Of a DNA stretch of 53,550 nt, positions 32,453 through 41,050 are shown piece by piece. The notes beneath the pieces are model-generated. The model saw nothing but the letters and a program-made list of their open reading frames with translations, ran no database searches and had not been told where the DNA came from. Numbering within the stretch: the first letter of the stretch is position 1; each line of letters begins with the position of its first letter. The stretch comes from Allomyces macrogynus ATCC 38327 (Eukaryota > Blastocladiomycota > Blastocladiomycetes > Blastocladiales > Blastocladiaceae), in the NCBI GenBank assembly GCA_000151295.1, contig GG745345.1, forward strand, positions 344,158 through 397,707, written 5' to 3'. The translations under genes and the position numbers were made by a program.

Positions 32453-32645
32453 GCCATGGCGCCCTTGCGCACACTTGACCTGATCAGCCATGGCGCCCAG
32501 ACGCGCACTTGACACTCGCCGCGTCGCCATGGCGCCCAGACGCGCACTTGACACTCGCCGCGTCGCCATGGCGCGCGTAGCCATGGCGTTCTGGTGCAAC
32601 ACCGCCATGGCGCACACGTATCGGTTGACCAGCAGCAGCCATGGC
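32453..32645. repeat. Array of seven GCCATGGC palindromes in the cystathionine gamma-lyase promoter
   Basis: CCATGG cores lie at 32454, 32488, 32527, 32566, 32581, 32605 and 32639, six of them followed by CG and almost all within GCCATGGCG. The spacings of 34, 39, 39, 15, 24 and 34 bases include a 39-base unit (…CATGGCGCCCAGACGCGCAC…) duplicated in tandem around 32489-32566. The array ends 200 bases before the start codon. This density points to a binding-site cluster or to microsatellite-like expansion. Confidence 0.8.
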
Positions 32646-32755
32646 GTCTGGCCACGTTCGTTTCAACCTTGCAGCAAGCGTTCTCGACGCGCTTCTCTTT
32701 GCTTCTCCGCAACTTGCAGAGCGTCTCTGTCGCTTTGCTGCCCCCCACTTTCTCC

Positions 32756-32762
32756 TATAAAA
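32756..32762 (+). promoter_or_regulatory. TATA box of cystathionine gamma-lyase
   Basis: TATAAAA, 83 bases before the ATG, followed by a pyrimidine-rich leader; a good match to a Pol II TATA box. Confidence 0.6.
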
Positions 32763-32844
32763 GGGGCCGACGACCCCCGGCTGCCGATTCCCTCATCCTT
32801 CCTCTACAACAGCACATCTTTGCACCAACGCTCGCTCAATCAAA

Positions 32845-34162
32845 ATGTCCAACATCCACCACGACGTGACCACCAAGCAGATGACGCCGCGCAGGTTCGG
32901 CACAGCTGCTGTGCACGTTGGCCAGGCCTCGGACCCCATCACGGGCGCCGTTGTCCCGCCCATTTCGCTCTCGACGACGTTCAAGCACCATGCACCCGGC
33001 CATCTCCTCGGGGTAAGTACCAAATTGGTTCAGGCGCTCGTTTACTGATCATCTCGACCCCCAAAGTGCGGATAGGTCTGACTCACACGGCGCGCATTTC
33101 TCTTTTCATTTTTAGCCGGGCTTTGTCTACTCGCGCGACGGCAACCCGACGCGCAACGGGTTCGAGTCGGCCGTGGCTGCGCTCGAGGGTGGCAAGCACG
33201 GTGTCGCCTTTGCGTCCGGTTCCGCGGCCATTGCCATGGTCATCATGACGCTGCCCAAGGGGTCGCACATTATTTCGGTTAGCGACGTCTACGGCGGCAC
33301 GTTTGAGACGCTGACCAAGATTGCGCCCAATATGGGCTACTCGGCGTCGTTTGTCGATCTGGCCGCGGACCCGGCCAAGATCACGGCGGCCATGACGCCT
33401 GCGACCAAGCTTATCTGGCTCGAGTCGCCGACCAACCCGACCATGAAGCTCGTCGACATTGCCGCGGTTGCGGCGTCCGCGAAACGCGCCAACCCAGACG
33501 TGCTCGTGGGCGTCGACAACACGTTCCTCTCGCCCTACTTCCAGCGCCCGCTCTCGCTCGGCGCCGACGTGGTTGTGCACTCGGCGACCAAGTACCTGAA
33601 TGGCCACTCGGACGTGTGCATGGGCATTGCCATCACGTCGCGCGAAGACGTGTTTGACTCGCTCAAGAAGCTGCAGATTGCGCTCGGTGCCGTGCCGTCG
33701 CCCATGGACTGCTACCTCGCGCACCGCGGGCTCAAGACGCTGCACTTGCGCATGCACGCGCACGAGAGTAACGCGATGGCGCTCGCGCACGCGCTCGAGG
33801 CGTCGCCGCTCGTCGAGTCGGTCATCTACCCGGGGCTCGCGTCGCACCCTCAACATGAGCTCGCCAAGCGGCAGATGTCGGGCTTTGGTGGTATGATTGC
33901 GTTCCGGATCAAGGGCGACTTGAGCACAGCGACAGCGTTTTTCCAGCATTTGAAGACGGTCACGCTGGCCGAGTCGCTGGGTGGGGTCGAGTCGCTCGCC
34001 GAATTGCCGGCGACCATGACGCATGGTAACTTGCCGGCCGAGGAGCGCGTCAAGCTCGGGATCACGGATAACCTGATCCGAGTGTCGGTGGGCGTCGAGG
34101 ACGCGGAGGATATTATCGCGGACGTGATTCAAGCGCTCGAAAAGGCCGGTGCAGGCCAGTAA
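32845..34162 (+). CDS. CYS3: Cystathionine gamma-lyase (PLP-dependent)
   Basis: This enzyme cleaves cystathionine to cysteine, ammonia and 2-oxobutyrate. Two exons (32845-33012 and 33116-34162) encode 404 residues, near the 393-405 of yeast and human enzymes. Family marks in order: FGTAAVHVGQ, PPISLSTTF, YSRDGNPTRN (most relatives have S for D), FASGSAAIA, SVSDVYGGTFE, IWLESPTNPTMKLVDI, DNTFLSPYFQRPLSLGADVV and SATKYLNGHSDVCMG (PLP lysine in SATK). The C-terminal signature ESLGGVESLAELPATMTHG is typical of the gamma-lyase rather than the gamma-synthase. The start MSNIHHDVTTKQ lies downstream of a clear TATA box and the GCCATGGC array. Confidence 0.93.
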
Positions 34163-34695
34163 ATGGCGTCAGGCGAAGCGCAGATGCTAGAGTTCCTCGC
34201 GGGTATTGCTCAGTAGGTAGTTGAATATGACCACTTTGTTTCTGCAGCTTGCCAACCGCAACCGTTGGGAACTGGTTAGAATGAGCTGCAACGAGCTGTT
34301 TTTTCAATTGACAAAATTTGCCTGTCGAAGGGCCGCACCCATCAAACCTGTGCCTCAGACGAGACTTTCCACAAATTATGTCCATAAATAATTAAATAGT
34401 TGATCGAGGAGCAGCGGCCCGGCGTGGTCGGCAGGCAGCGAAACGAAACGCTCCATCCACACTTGATGCAGGTGTTATTGGCCGCTCAAGTCATTAACGG
34501 CCATCAACGGCCAAGCGTGACCCAAGCGACCCTCCCGTCACCTTCACAGCACCGTTGCCGTCCTCAACAGCGTGTCAAGTATTGTTGCTCACCAGTCACC
34601 GATACTCTACGACAAGACAATGCAGCTGTCGGGCGCCATGCTGTAATCCGATGCGGGCATGATGGACGCTAACCGCATCCGTGCCGCCCGTCTGC
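34163..34695. other. Intergenic, no gene recognised
   Basis: About 530 bases, the 3' flank of the lyase gene and the upstream side of a small candidate gene. A short open frame MMDANRIRAARLHDLV around 34660 ends at once and is not supported. Confidence 0.4.
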
Positions 34696-35057
34696 ATGAT
34701 CTCGTCTGAGCTCGACATGTCGTTCTTGTTCCCGCGGCCCGAGGAGCTCAGGTACAGTGGCGCGGGCAAGCATCCAGCGCCAAAAATGGACTTGTTTCGG
34801 GATGCAATGGAACACAACAAAGAGCTCTCGAATGCGCTCGAGTTGACACTCAAGTGCCGGCGCAAGCTTGACATCGAACTGGCGATGCGGCGCCAAAATC
34901 ATTCTTACTTACCAGCGATCGCTCCTTGTTGCGCGAGTTTGGCCCATTCCCACTCGACCAACCATCGTTCTTCCCCGACACAGTGCTGGACCACCTGCCG
35001 CGGATCGGGATCCTTGGCTTCTCGCCTGACGTGACGACGTACCACGCACGTCAATGA
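34696..35057 (+). CDS. Small hypothetical protein, probably two exons
   Basis: I do not recognise a family. A plausible start, MISSELDMSFLFPRPEELR, leads into a helical segment (MDLFRDAMEHNKELSNALEL). A well-formed acceptor (TTCTTACTTACCAG at 34895-34908) opens a second exon: DRSLLREFGPFPLDQPSFFP, then DTVLDHLPRIGILGFSPDVT, ending TTYHARQ. Donors at 34862 (GTGCCG) or 34754 (GTACAG) both restore the frame, so the protein is about 65-100 residues. The amino-acid mix of both exons looks like real protein rather than a GC-rich chance frame. It could also be the remnant of a larger gene. Confidence 0.4.
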
Positions 35058-35348
35058 GATCTATTCAGCGTGGTCGGGTGTGTGTGGTCGGTCCCAATAC
35101 GAATGGGTACTTGCCTCTCGCCGTCCACGACGATGACCGGACCACCCTGCAAACAGCGTCTTGAGCGATCTTGGGTGCAGGAGGTGGGAGAATAGCCGAA
35201 TAATAGGCGCTGCGTGGTGGCGCTCCGTGTATTTGGTAAAAAGGAAGTATCAAATGCCCACAAACGACTGATCCCCTGTGGAAATGATGGGCCAGCATGC
35301 CCTTCACGATCGCAATCCCCTCTTTCGCGCGTGCGCACGCGCACACAA

Positions 35349-36750
35349 TCAAAAGAGACCAGCGCCGACTTGCGCCTGCCCCAGGGGCCCCGTGCTCCCA
35401 GCTCCACCACGGCGCGCGACACCCGCCGCGTGAGCGAGCACATCGGCGACCGACACAACCCCCACGCACTGGTCGAGCGTGCGCGATGCGCCCTCGTCGC
35501 CCGTGACCACGACCAGCTGGTGCACCCCGTGATCGAGCATGTGCTGCGCCGCGTCGGCAATGCTTGAATCGCCGCGCACGGTCAGCGGGCGGCGGTGCGC
35601 TGCGGCAGCGAGCGACGCGACAGGAGAGAGCAGCGCGGCGGTGTCCATGCCCGCGGCGACCACGTCGGTCAAGGAAATGATGTCGGCGATGATGGCCGGA
35701 TCGGAGGACGAGGTGACTCCGAGCAGGCGCACCTATAGATGAATGAACGCGCATTAGTTGCGTCAGGGGATGCGCAGTCAGAAATCCTTGGCGGTGATCA
35801 AGGGCATCGGTGCACCGTACCTCATCATACCACAGCACGCGCGCCGCCTCGAGCACCGGCGCTTGCGCCGGAACCGTGTGGAGTGTCCCGCCACGACTGG
35901 TGGCGCCTCCCGTGCTGCCCGCGAAACCAATCGCCGACACGACATCAATGGACGCGTCGGCACGTGCCGCGGCACCCACGACTGCAGCGGCCGTTGCCGC
36001 ACCGGCATCACCCTGCAGGGCGCCTGCAGCAATGATGGCAGCGAGCGCAGCAAGCGGCGGGACCGCGACCGTCGACACCCCGGCCGTGACCAGAACCACG
36101 TCGTCGCGGTGCGCAGCAATCCGGGCAACGACAGCGCGCACGGGCAGTGCCGCCGAGAGATGCGCGATGGGCACAAACGGGCACGGGCTCACTGCGCGCG
36201 AGTGCCGCGCTGACGAGTGCCCCGCGACCGAGTGAACGAGCGAAACGGCGGGGCGCACCGTGATGTCGGCGAGCATTTTCTGCAAGTCGGCGCTCGACGG
36301 CACCTCAAACGGACCCCACCCGCCACCAGCAGCGGGATTGGCGTGGCCCGCACGAGCAGCGTACGCGCGGCGAGCACCTTGAGCGGATTCGAGCAGCTCG
36401 TGTGCAACGTACGCGAGCAGAGTGCGTGGCGTGACGACGGCAACGGCATTCGACGCGTCGTCCTGGCCTTCGACGAGAATGACGGCAGCGGCGGGCGCGT
36501 GCGCGCGCGAGAGGGTCGTCAGCCGCTCCCACAGGCCGCCGACGGTCGTGCGGGTGACGTCGAGCACGGTCGTGCCGCGTGTCAGGGCGAGCGTCCACGG
36601 CGCCAGGTCCAGCGACGCGTTCTGGTCGCCGGAGAGCACGTCGGCGAGCGGCAGGTCCAGGACCGCGGGGCGCGCCTTGATGGAAGGCACGGTGGTCGGT
36701 GCGGTGGCAGAGAGCTGCGCGGCGGTGCGGTTCTTCTCGTCACCGATCAT
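35349..36750 (-). CDS. CBS-domain protein (AMPK gamma/Snf4-like arrangement)
   Basis: CBS domains work in pairs and bind adenine nucleotides or other ligands. Two exons (36750-35821 and 35732-35349) give 437 residues from MIGDEKNRTAAQL. The C-terminal repeat is clearest: LTVRGDSSIADAAQHMLDHG, then HQLVVVTGDEG and CVGVVSVADVLAHAAG. Earlier copies are seen in RGTTVLDVTRTTVGGLWERL with AVVTPRTLLAYVAHEL, and near LPVRAVVARIAAHRDDVVLV. The domain count (three or four) and order suggest a Snf4/AMPK-gamma relative, but the sequence is diverged and Ala-rich, so I do not name it. A frame continues past the stop into neighbouring DNA only by chance. Confidence 0.7.
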
Positions 36751-38302
36751 GATGGAGGTGGTCGCGGTGGTGGTTGCGAGGTGAGGCCGTGGCGATGGCG
36801 CACGGGAGCGAGGGATGTGTGAAGAGGAGCAAACGAGGGCAGCGGCTTGCGTCGCCAACGCGTAAGTACAACAGGAAAGGTGTGCGAGCAACGTGTTCCG
36901 CTGCTGTCGCAGAGAGCGATCGTTCCCACGCCGTTCTATCCTTGCATCGTGTTGTAACCCGACAACACATGTTGAGAAACAACGCTTCACAGGCGGATGC
37001 TCTCGCAGGGTTTGTGAGGATTTTGGACGGGCCACGAATGCCGCTGAGGCTGCCAAGTCCGAAATGTGCTGCATTGACTGAAAAACACCTCTCGACTCGA
37101 ATTGCTCATGATCGCAGCAATCGGAGCAACGGCTATAAGCCTATCTCCACGGTTGACGATTATGCCGTCGCCGCATGGTCAACGGCACTCACATCGCAAC
37201 GCGCTGCTGGCACATGTAGGCACTCACAAACGACTGGGTCCAGACTCAGGCATCAATCATCATAAACACAGCCATTTTCCGACTGTCGGGCCTCCACAGC
37301 GTCACTGCTCCACTCCAGGCCTCGTCCAAGCTCAGGAGCAAAAATTGAGTGTGTGACGCTTTGCGCTGATACCAATTTCCAGCAATCAAGTACATATCAG
37401 CTTTGGGGAAGATGTATCCGCCTGCGACGGCCTACAGCAGTCAGCCGCGGTTATGATCATGACCGAAAGCGTGCTTGGTATTCGTTGTGTGCGATCGCAT
37501 CCGCGCTCCCGAATCATGACATCGGCAATGAGTGGATGGGGAATGGTGGCGTCCAACACAAGGCACGTGTCGTGATTGACATGTACATCCCACTGTCGAA
37601 GATGAAATAGGATTCCTTTTTGGCTGCGGTGGAGTCTTTGTCGTCCAAATGGTGAGATTGATGATGCGCGCTCATAGTTGCCAACGCTCGGAAGCACCAG
37701 CATGCAAGGAACTGGTGTTTCTTGCTCACTTCATGACGCTAATCTGTTGGCTGGGTGAGAGTGACCCTGTGATTCTAAGCCTTCATCAATTAAACTATAG
37801 TGCCTCAACATGGCGCTCGTTCTCGATCTGGTTGGCAAAAAATGGCGTTCGCAGAATAAGGTGCTCAGACGTCAGACACGCAAATGACCTGAAATGGAAG
37901 AATGAACATGGTGGAACATGGGCGATCCTTGAAAACGCGTCCGACCGTTGACCATCAGTCCCTTTTTCTCAACGTCAACACCACTCCTCGCACGCAAAAA
38001 TGATGGGTGCACGCAAGGATGCACGCAAGGACGAGTCAACGTCGCATTTGGCCCAAGCGGCTGCGGAGATTGTGGCAAGCACGTTCACAAGTTGGCACCG
38101 ACGTGCCGGATCGTTGCTGCCTCCTGATGCAACTTTGTCGATCATGATGCTCGGCAAACATGTCAGCTGTCGAGTTGCACGCTCGTTTCAACCGCACAGC
38201 CATTCGCACGACGCGGAATCTGCCAACGAGCGGATGCTTGGGCGATGATGATGCTTAGCCAGGGGATGTGCACGCCAAAATCGATCATGATCCGGCTGAT
38301 AC
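36751..38302. other. Intergenic, no gene recognised
   Basis: About 1.5 kb of lower GC content than the genic parts. It includes the CBS gene promoter on the left. Several short open frames exist but none resembles a known protein. It may contain the lost N-terminal part of the adjacent methyltransferase relic. Confidence 0.4.
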
Positions 38303-39237
38303 TTGACCGCGGTTTTTCGAAACGACAATGGAGACTGGGAAAAGGGGGTGGCAGCTTGGCAGTGCGTATCTTCATCAAGCACGACCTCTTCAGCAGCATG
38401 CTGCGCGCGGTTCAACGCCGTTCCAGTTTTGGTACTGGCGCTTGCTCTACGCGTAGATCCGTCCTTTGACAAGGGCGATTCACCTCCCGCACTCATCAAG
38501 CTCATCGCCGAAGGGCGCATTCCAAATGGGCGCGTCTTGGTGCCTGGTTGAGTGGAGTACGTTTGTTTCCCCCAAAATGATGATGATAGTGGTCCACCTC
38601 CTAGTGTGCGTGTGCGTTTGCTTACTTCTTGATCTCTCGGGGCTCCGACTTGGCCGTGCTGGCCTCGCCATCTCGCTTCGCGCTTGGACTTGAAATCAGT
38701 CCGACCGCTGTGATCAAGGCGCGTGGGGTACGCATTCGCAAGAACAGTCTTAATTGCACCGTTTGGTTCCATTAGCTGACCGTTTCGCTGCCAAAATTTA
38801 GACAATCGAATCAAACAAGATTTCCAACGACCAAGCCGCTGTGATCGAGGTCGACTTTTTCACCTTCACTGGGGCCAACCTGCTCGCGCAAATCGCGTCC
38901 ACGCCCGCGCTGGCAAGCCAGCGGGTGTGCCGCATTTTGACGCCATCTTTGACCACACGTTCTTTTGCTTGTTCCCGCCGTCGTGGCGCCGACTCTGGGC
39001 GACGCGCACCGCCGCATTGATCAAGCCCGGCGGCATGCTGATCACGCTCATGGGCCCGCTCACGATGCACCGCGGTGGGCCGCAGTTCTCGGCCTCGGTC
39101 GAGCTCTACCGCCCGCTCTTGAAGGATGAGTTTGATGAGACGAGGAAGTGGTGAGCGAGTGTGAGAGTTTGCTGCGGTGCGAAGGGCTCGAAAAGCTCGG
39201 CGTGTGGCGGCGCAAGGGCAAGGATACCACACTGTAA
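38303..39237 (+). pseudogene. Decaying TPMT-family SAM-dependent methyltransferase
   Basis: Pieces of a thiopurine/thiol methyltransferase-like protein appear in the right order but in different frames. They are NGDWEKG; then FDKGDSPPALIKLIAEGR with IPNGRVLVPG (SAM motif I start); then RGSDLAVLASPSRFALGLEI with SPTAVIKAR; then AAVIEVDFFTF; then FDAIFDHTFFCLFPPSWRRL with IKPGGMLITLMGPL; and finally LEKLGVWRRKGKDTTL before TAA. A TGA (38549-38551) follows VPG where the family has Cys-Gly. A second intron (GTACGC ... TTTAG) looks intact. Frame changes near 38915 and 39150 cannot be explained by GT-AG introns. Either the gene is recently dead or the sequence has errors. The family is known for methylating thiols or halides; the substrate here is unknown. 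Confidence 0.7.
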
Positions 39238-40145
39238 TGTGGTTGGCGGGATTGAGATGATGTTGGTTTGATGAGCAATTTGTGAGGGGACGAACGCCAT
39301 TTTTGATGCTGCAATACGCCGTGTCTGGACCTAACATGAGCAGTTGGTTCTTTCCTTCTCACTGGATACGCGATGTCGTTGCTCATTTCATCAAGCGGCG
39401 GTGGTGGAGCGTGGTGGAGTTATCAATGCGGCATGAAGAAGGCACAGAATGTCAACAGAATGCGACACTGGCGCTGCCAAGATGCGACACTGGCGCGTTC
39501 ATCAGTCGACCAAATCGAGAAGCGAAAAAGTGAGCGTGGCAATTACGCTAAGTCGTACTGAAGCAACTCCGGAGTTATCTCCCCAGCTAACTCTGCACTT
39601 TGGGATCGTGGGCGTTGGCCACTCGTTCTCCAAACTCGCGTCCATGCTCCGCTCTCCTCTTGATAAAGTGGGATTTCAAGCTCGATTTAGGGATGTGATC
39701 CATGGATTTGTGTGCGTGGTGGAAGGCATGGCGGGCAAATGGATGGTTTGTTCAGCGAGGCAGCTGAGGGTGGTAGTTGCGTCGTCCGTCGTGCTGACAA
39801 GGTCATGGTAAGTGTGCGATCGTGGTGCGCTTGAGATCGCACTGAGCTGGTGCTTGCTCCCATCGTCAATTCTGCTCCACCCGAGTACTGCTTCATAATC
39901 ATCCTCCACGGCGCGGCCATGCATCTTGTTCCCGTCGACAAGATGGGATATCCGACGGCGCTGTTGGTTTTGGCCACGGATGGACAAGTTCGAGCATGGG
40001 CAATACTGGAACAGTGCGTCGATGCTTTCTGTCCCAAATCCGCTCAAAGCGCTCCCGCTCCCACTCCCGCATCACACCGCCCATCAGCGCTCACGTCCTT
40101 GAACAGCGCTCCAACCGCCTGCATAACAACGACTACCATCCCACC
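39238..40145. other. Intergenic, no gene recognised
   Basis: About 900 bases between the methyltransferase relic and the small helical protein gene. Short open frames are present on both strands without family features. Confidence 0.4.
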
Positions 40146-40950
40146 ATGTCAGCCCCCGCCATGCCCCACGACGCCATGCACGACGGCACGCCAGCACCGA
40201 CGCCGTCCGCTCAGGTCCGCACGTCGACCGTTGATCTCCCAGCCTCTCAGCTGACTTGGGATCGGACCTAGATTCTCGCAATGCTTGGTCCCGCTGCGAC
40301 CGAAACGTCCTCTGAGAACACTGCGACGGTGGAGGCGCCCGAATTGGTATCAGCGATTCGCGGCAAGCTCATGCAACTCGACAAGGCCCTGAATGTACGT
40401 CCCTCTCATCCACCCGACCTGCACGAACGCTGTATTTCTGACGGAGGGCTATCTGCAACAAATCTAGACGCAGCGCGACCGTGACTTGGCCGCGTTCCAA
40501 GCGCGGCTCGCGAATGTCCTGCGCGACGCGCCCACACCTGGTCCGTTCCTCCTCCCTCGCTTGCCTTTCTTGCCGCCAAACTGACTGGGGTTTGATCTAC
40601 GTAGACATGCGGCGTGCTCTCATTGACGCCGTCTCCAAGCACGCGCAAGCTCTTGCGGGTCACGGCGACGCGCTTGTCGCATACTTGCAGGCGCGTGCCG
40701 TGCCAGCACCGACGGACTTGAATGTACCAAGGCTCCACCAGGCGTACGGATGCCCTCGCTTCTCGATGAGTTGGTTTGGCTGCTGCTGACCGTGCTGCTA
40801 AATGCAATCCGTAGGGCCGTCGTCGAGCTCCTGCAGGAAATGCACCGTATCGGCGCCGACGCAGGCGCCGTCCTCGCGGCACTCACGGCGTCGATTGGCA
40901 ACGACAACCGCACGCCGGCACCATCGACGACGACGACGACGAGGAATTGA
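40146..40950 (+). CDS. Hypothetical small helical protein, five exons
   Basis: No family recognised. The model starts MSAPAMPHDAMHDGTPAPTP in context CACCATG and splices with GTCCGC to SAQILAMLGPAATETS. It continues through VSAIRGKLMQLDKALN, then TQRDRDLAAFQARLANVLRD, then DMRRALIDAVSKHAQALAGH with GDALVAYLQARAV. The last exon is VVELLQEMHRIGADAGAVLA, ending in APSTTTTTRN. All junction phases agree, though two donors are GTCCG. The product is about 190 residues, mostly amphipathic helix in the size range of small complex subunits such as Mediator or BLOC components; that is only a resemblance of shape. It converges on the CTD phosphatase gene, 100 bases away. Confidence 0.5.
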
Positions 40951-41050
40951 ACACGAGCGACCGGGTGGAGACGAATACACTCGCGAAATTGGCATCACGC
41001 AAACGTGTTTCTTGCTATCCAAAAAAAAACCCAAAATAACAGAGCGATCA

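Larger units (their letters stand above)
30974..32844. promoter_or_regulatory. Long divergent intergenic region, FBP1 and cystathionine gamma-lyase
   Basis: 1.87 kb between divergent start codons. The right third carries the GCCATGGC array (32453-32645) and a TATA box (32756-32762). The remainder holds no recognisable gene; open frames lack family features. Confidence 0.5.

Noticed and set aside
32453..32645. CRISPR-like array
   Set aside because: The repeat unit is a short palindrome with irregular spacing and related spacers, in a eukaryotic promoter; not a CRISPR.
33083..34132. 349-codon open frame on the minus strand opposite cystathionine gamma-lyase
   Set aside because: Shadow frame without any conserved motif.
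40750..40950. Membrane-helix protein MPSLLDELVWLLLTVLLN
   Set aside because: The hydrophobic start is best explained as intron sequence; splicing from 40744 to the acceptor at 40814 joins the frame of the small helical protein.
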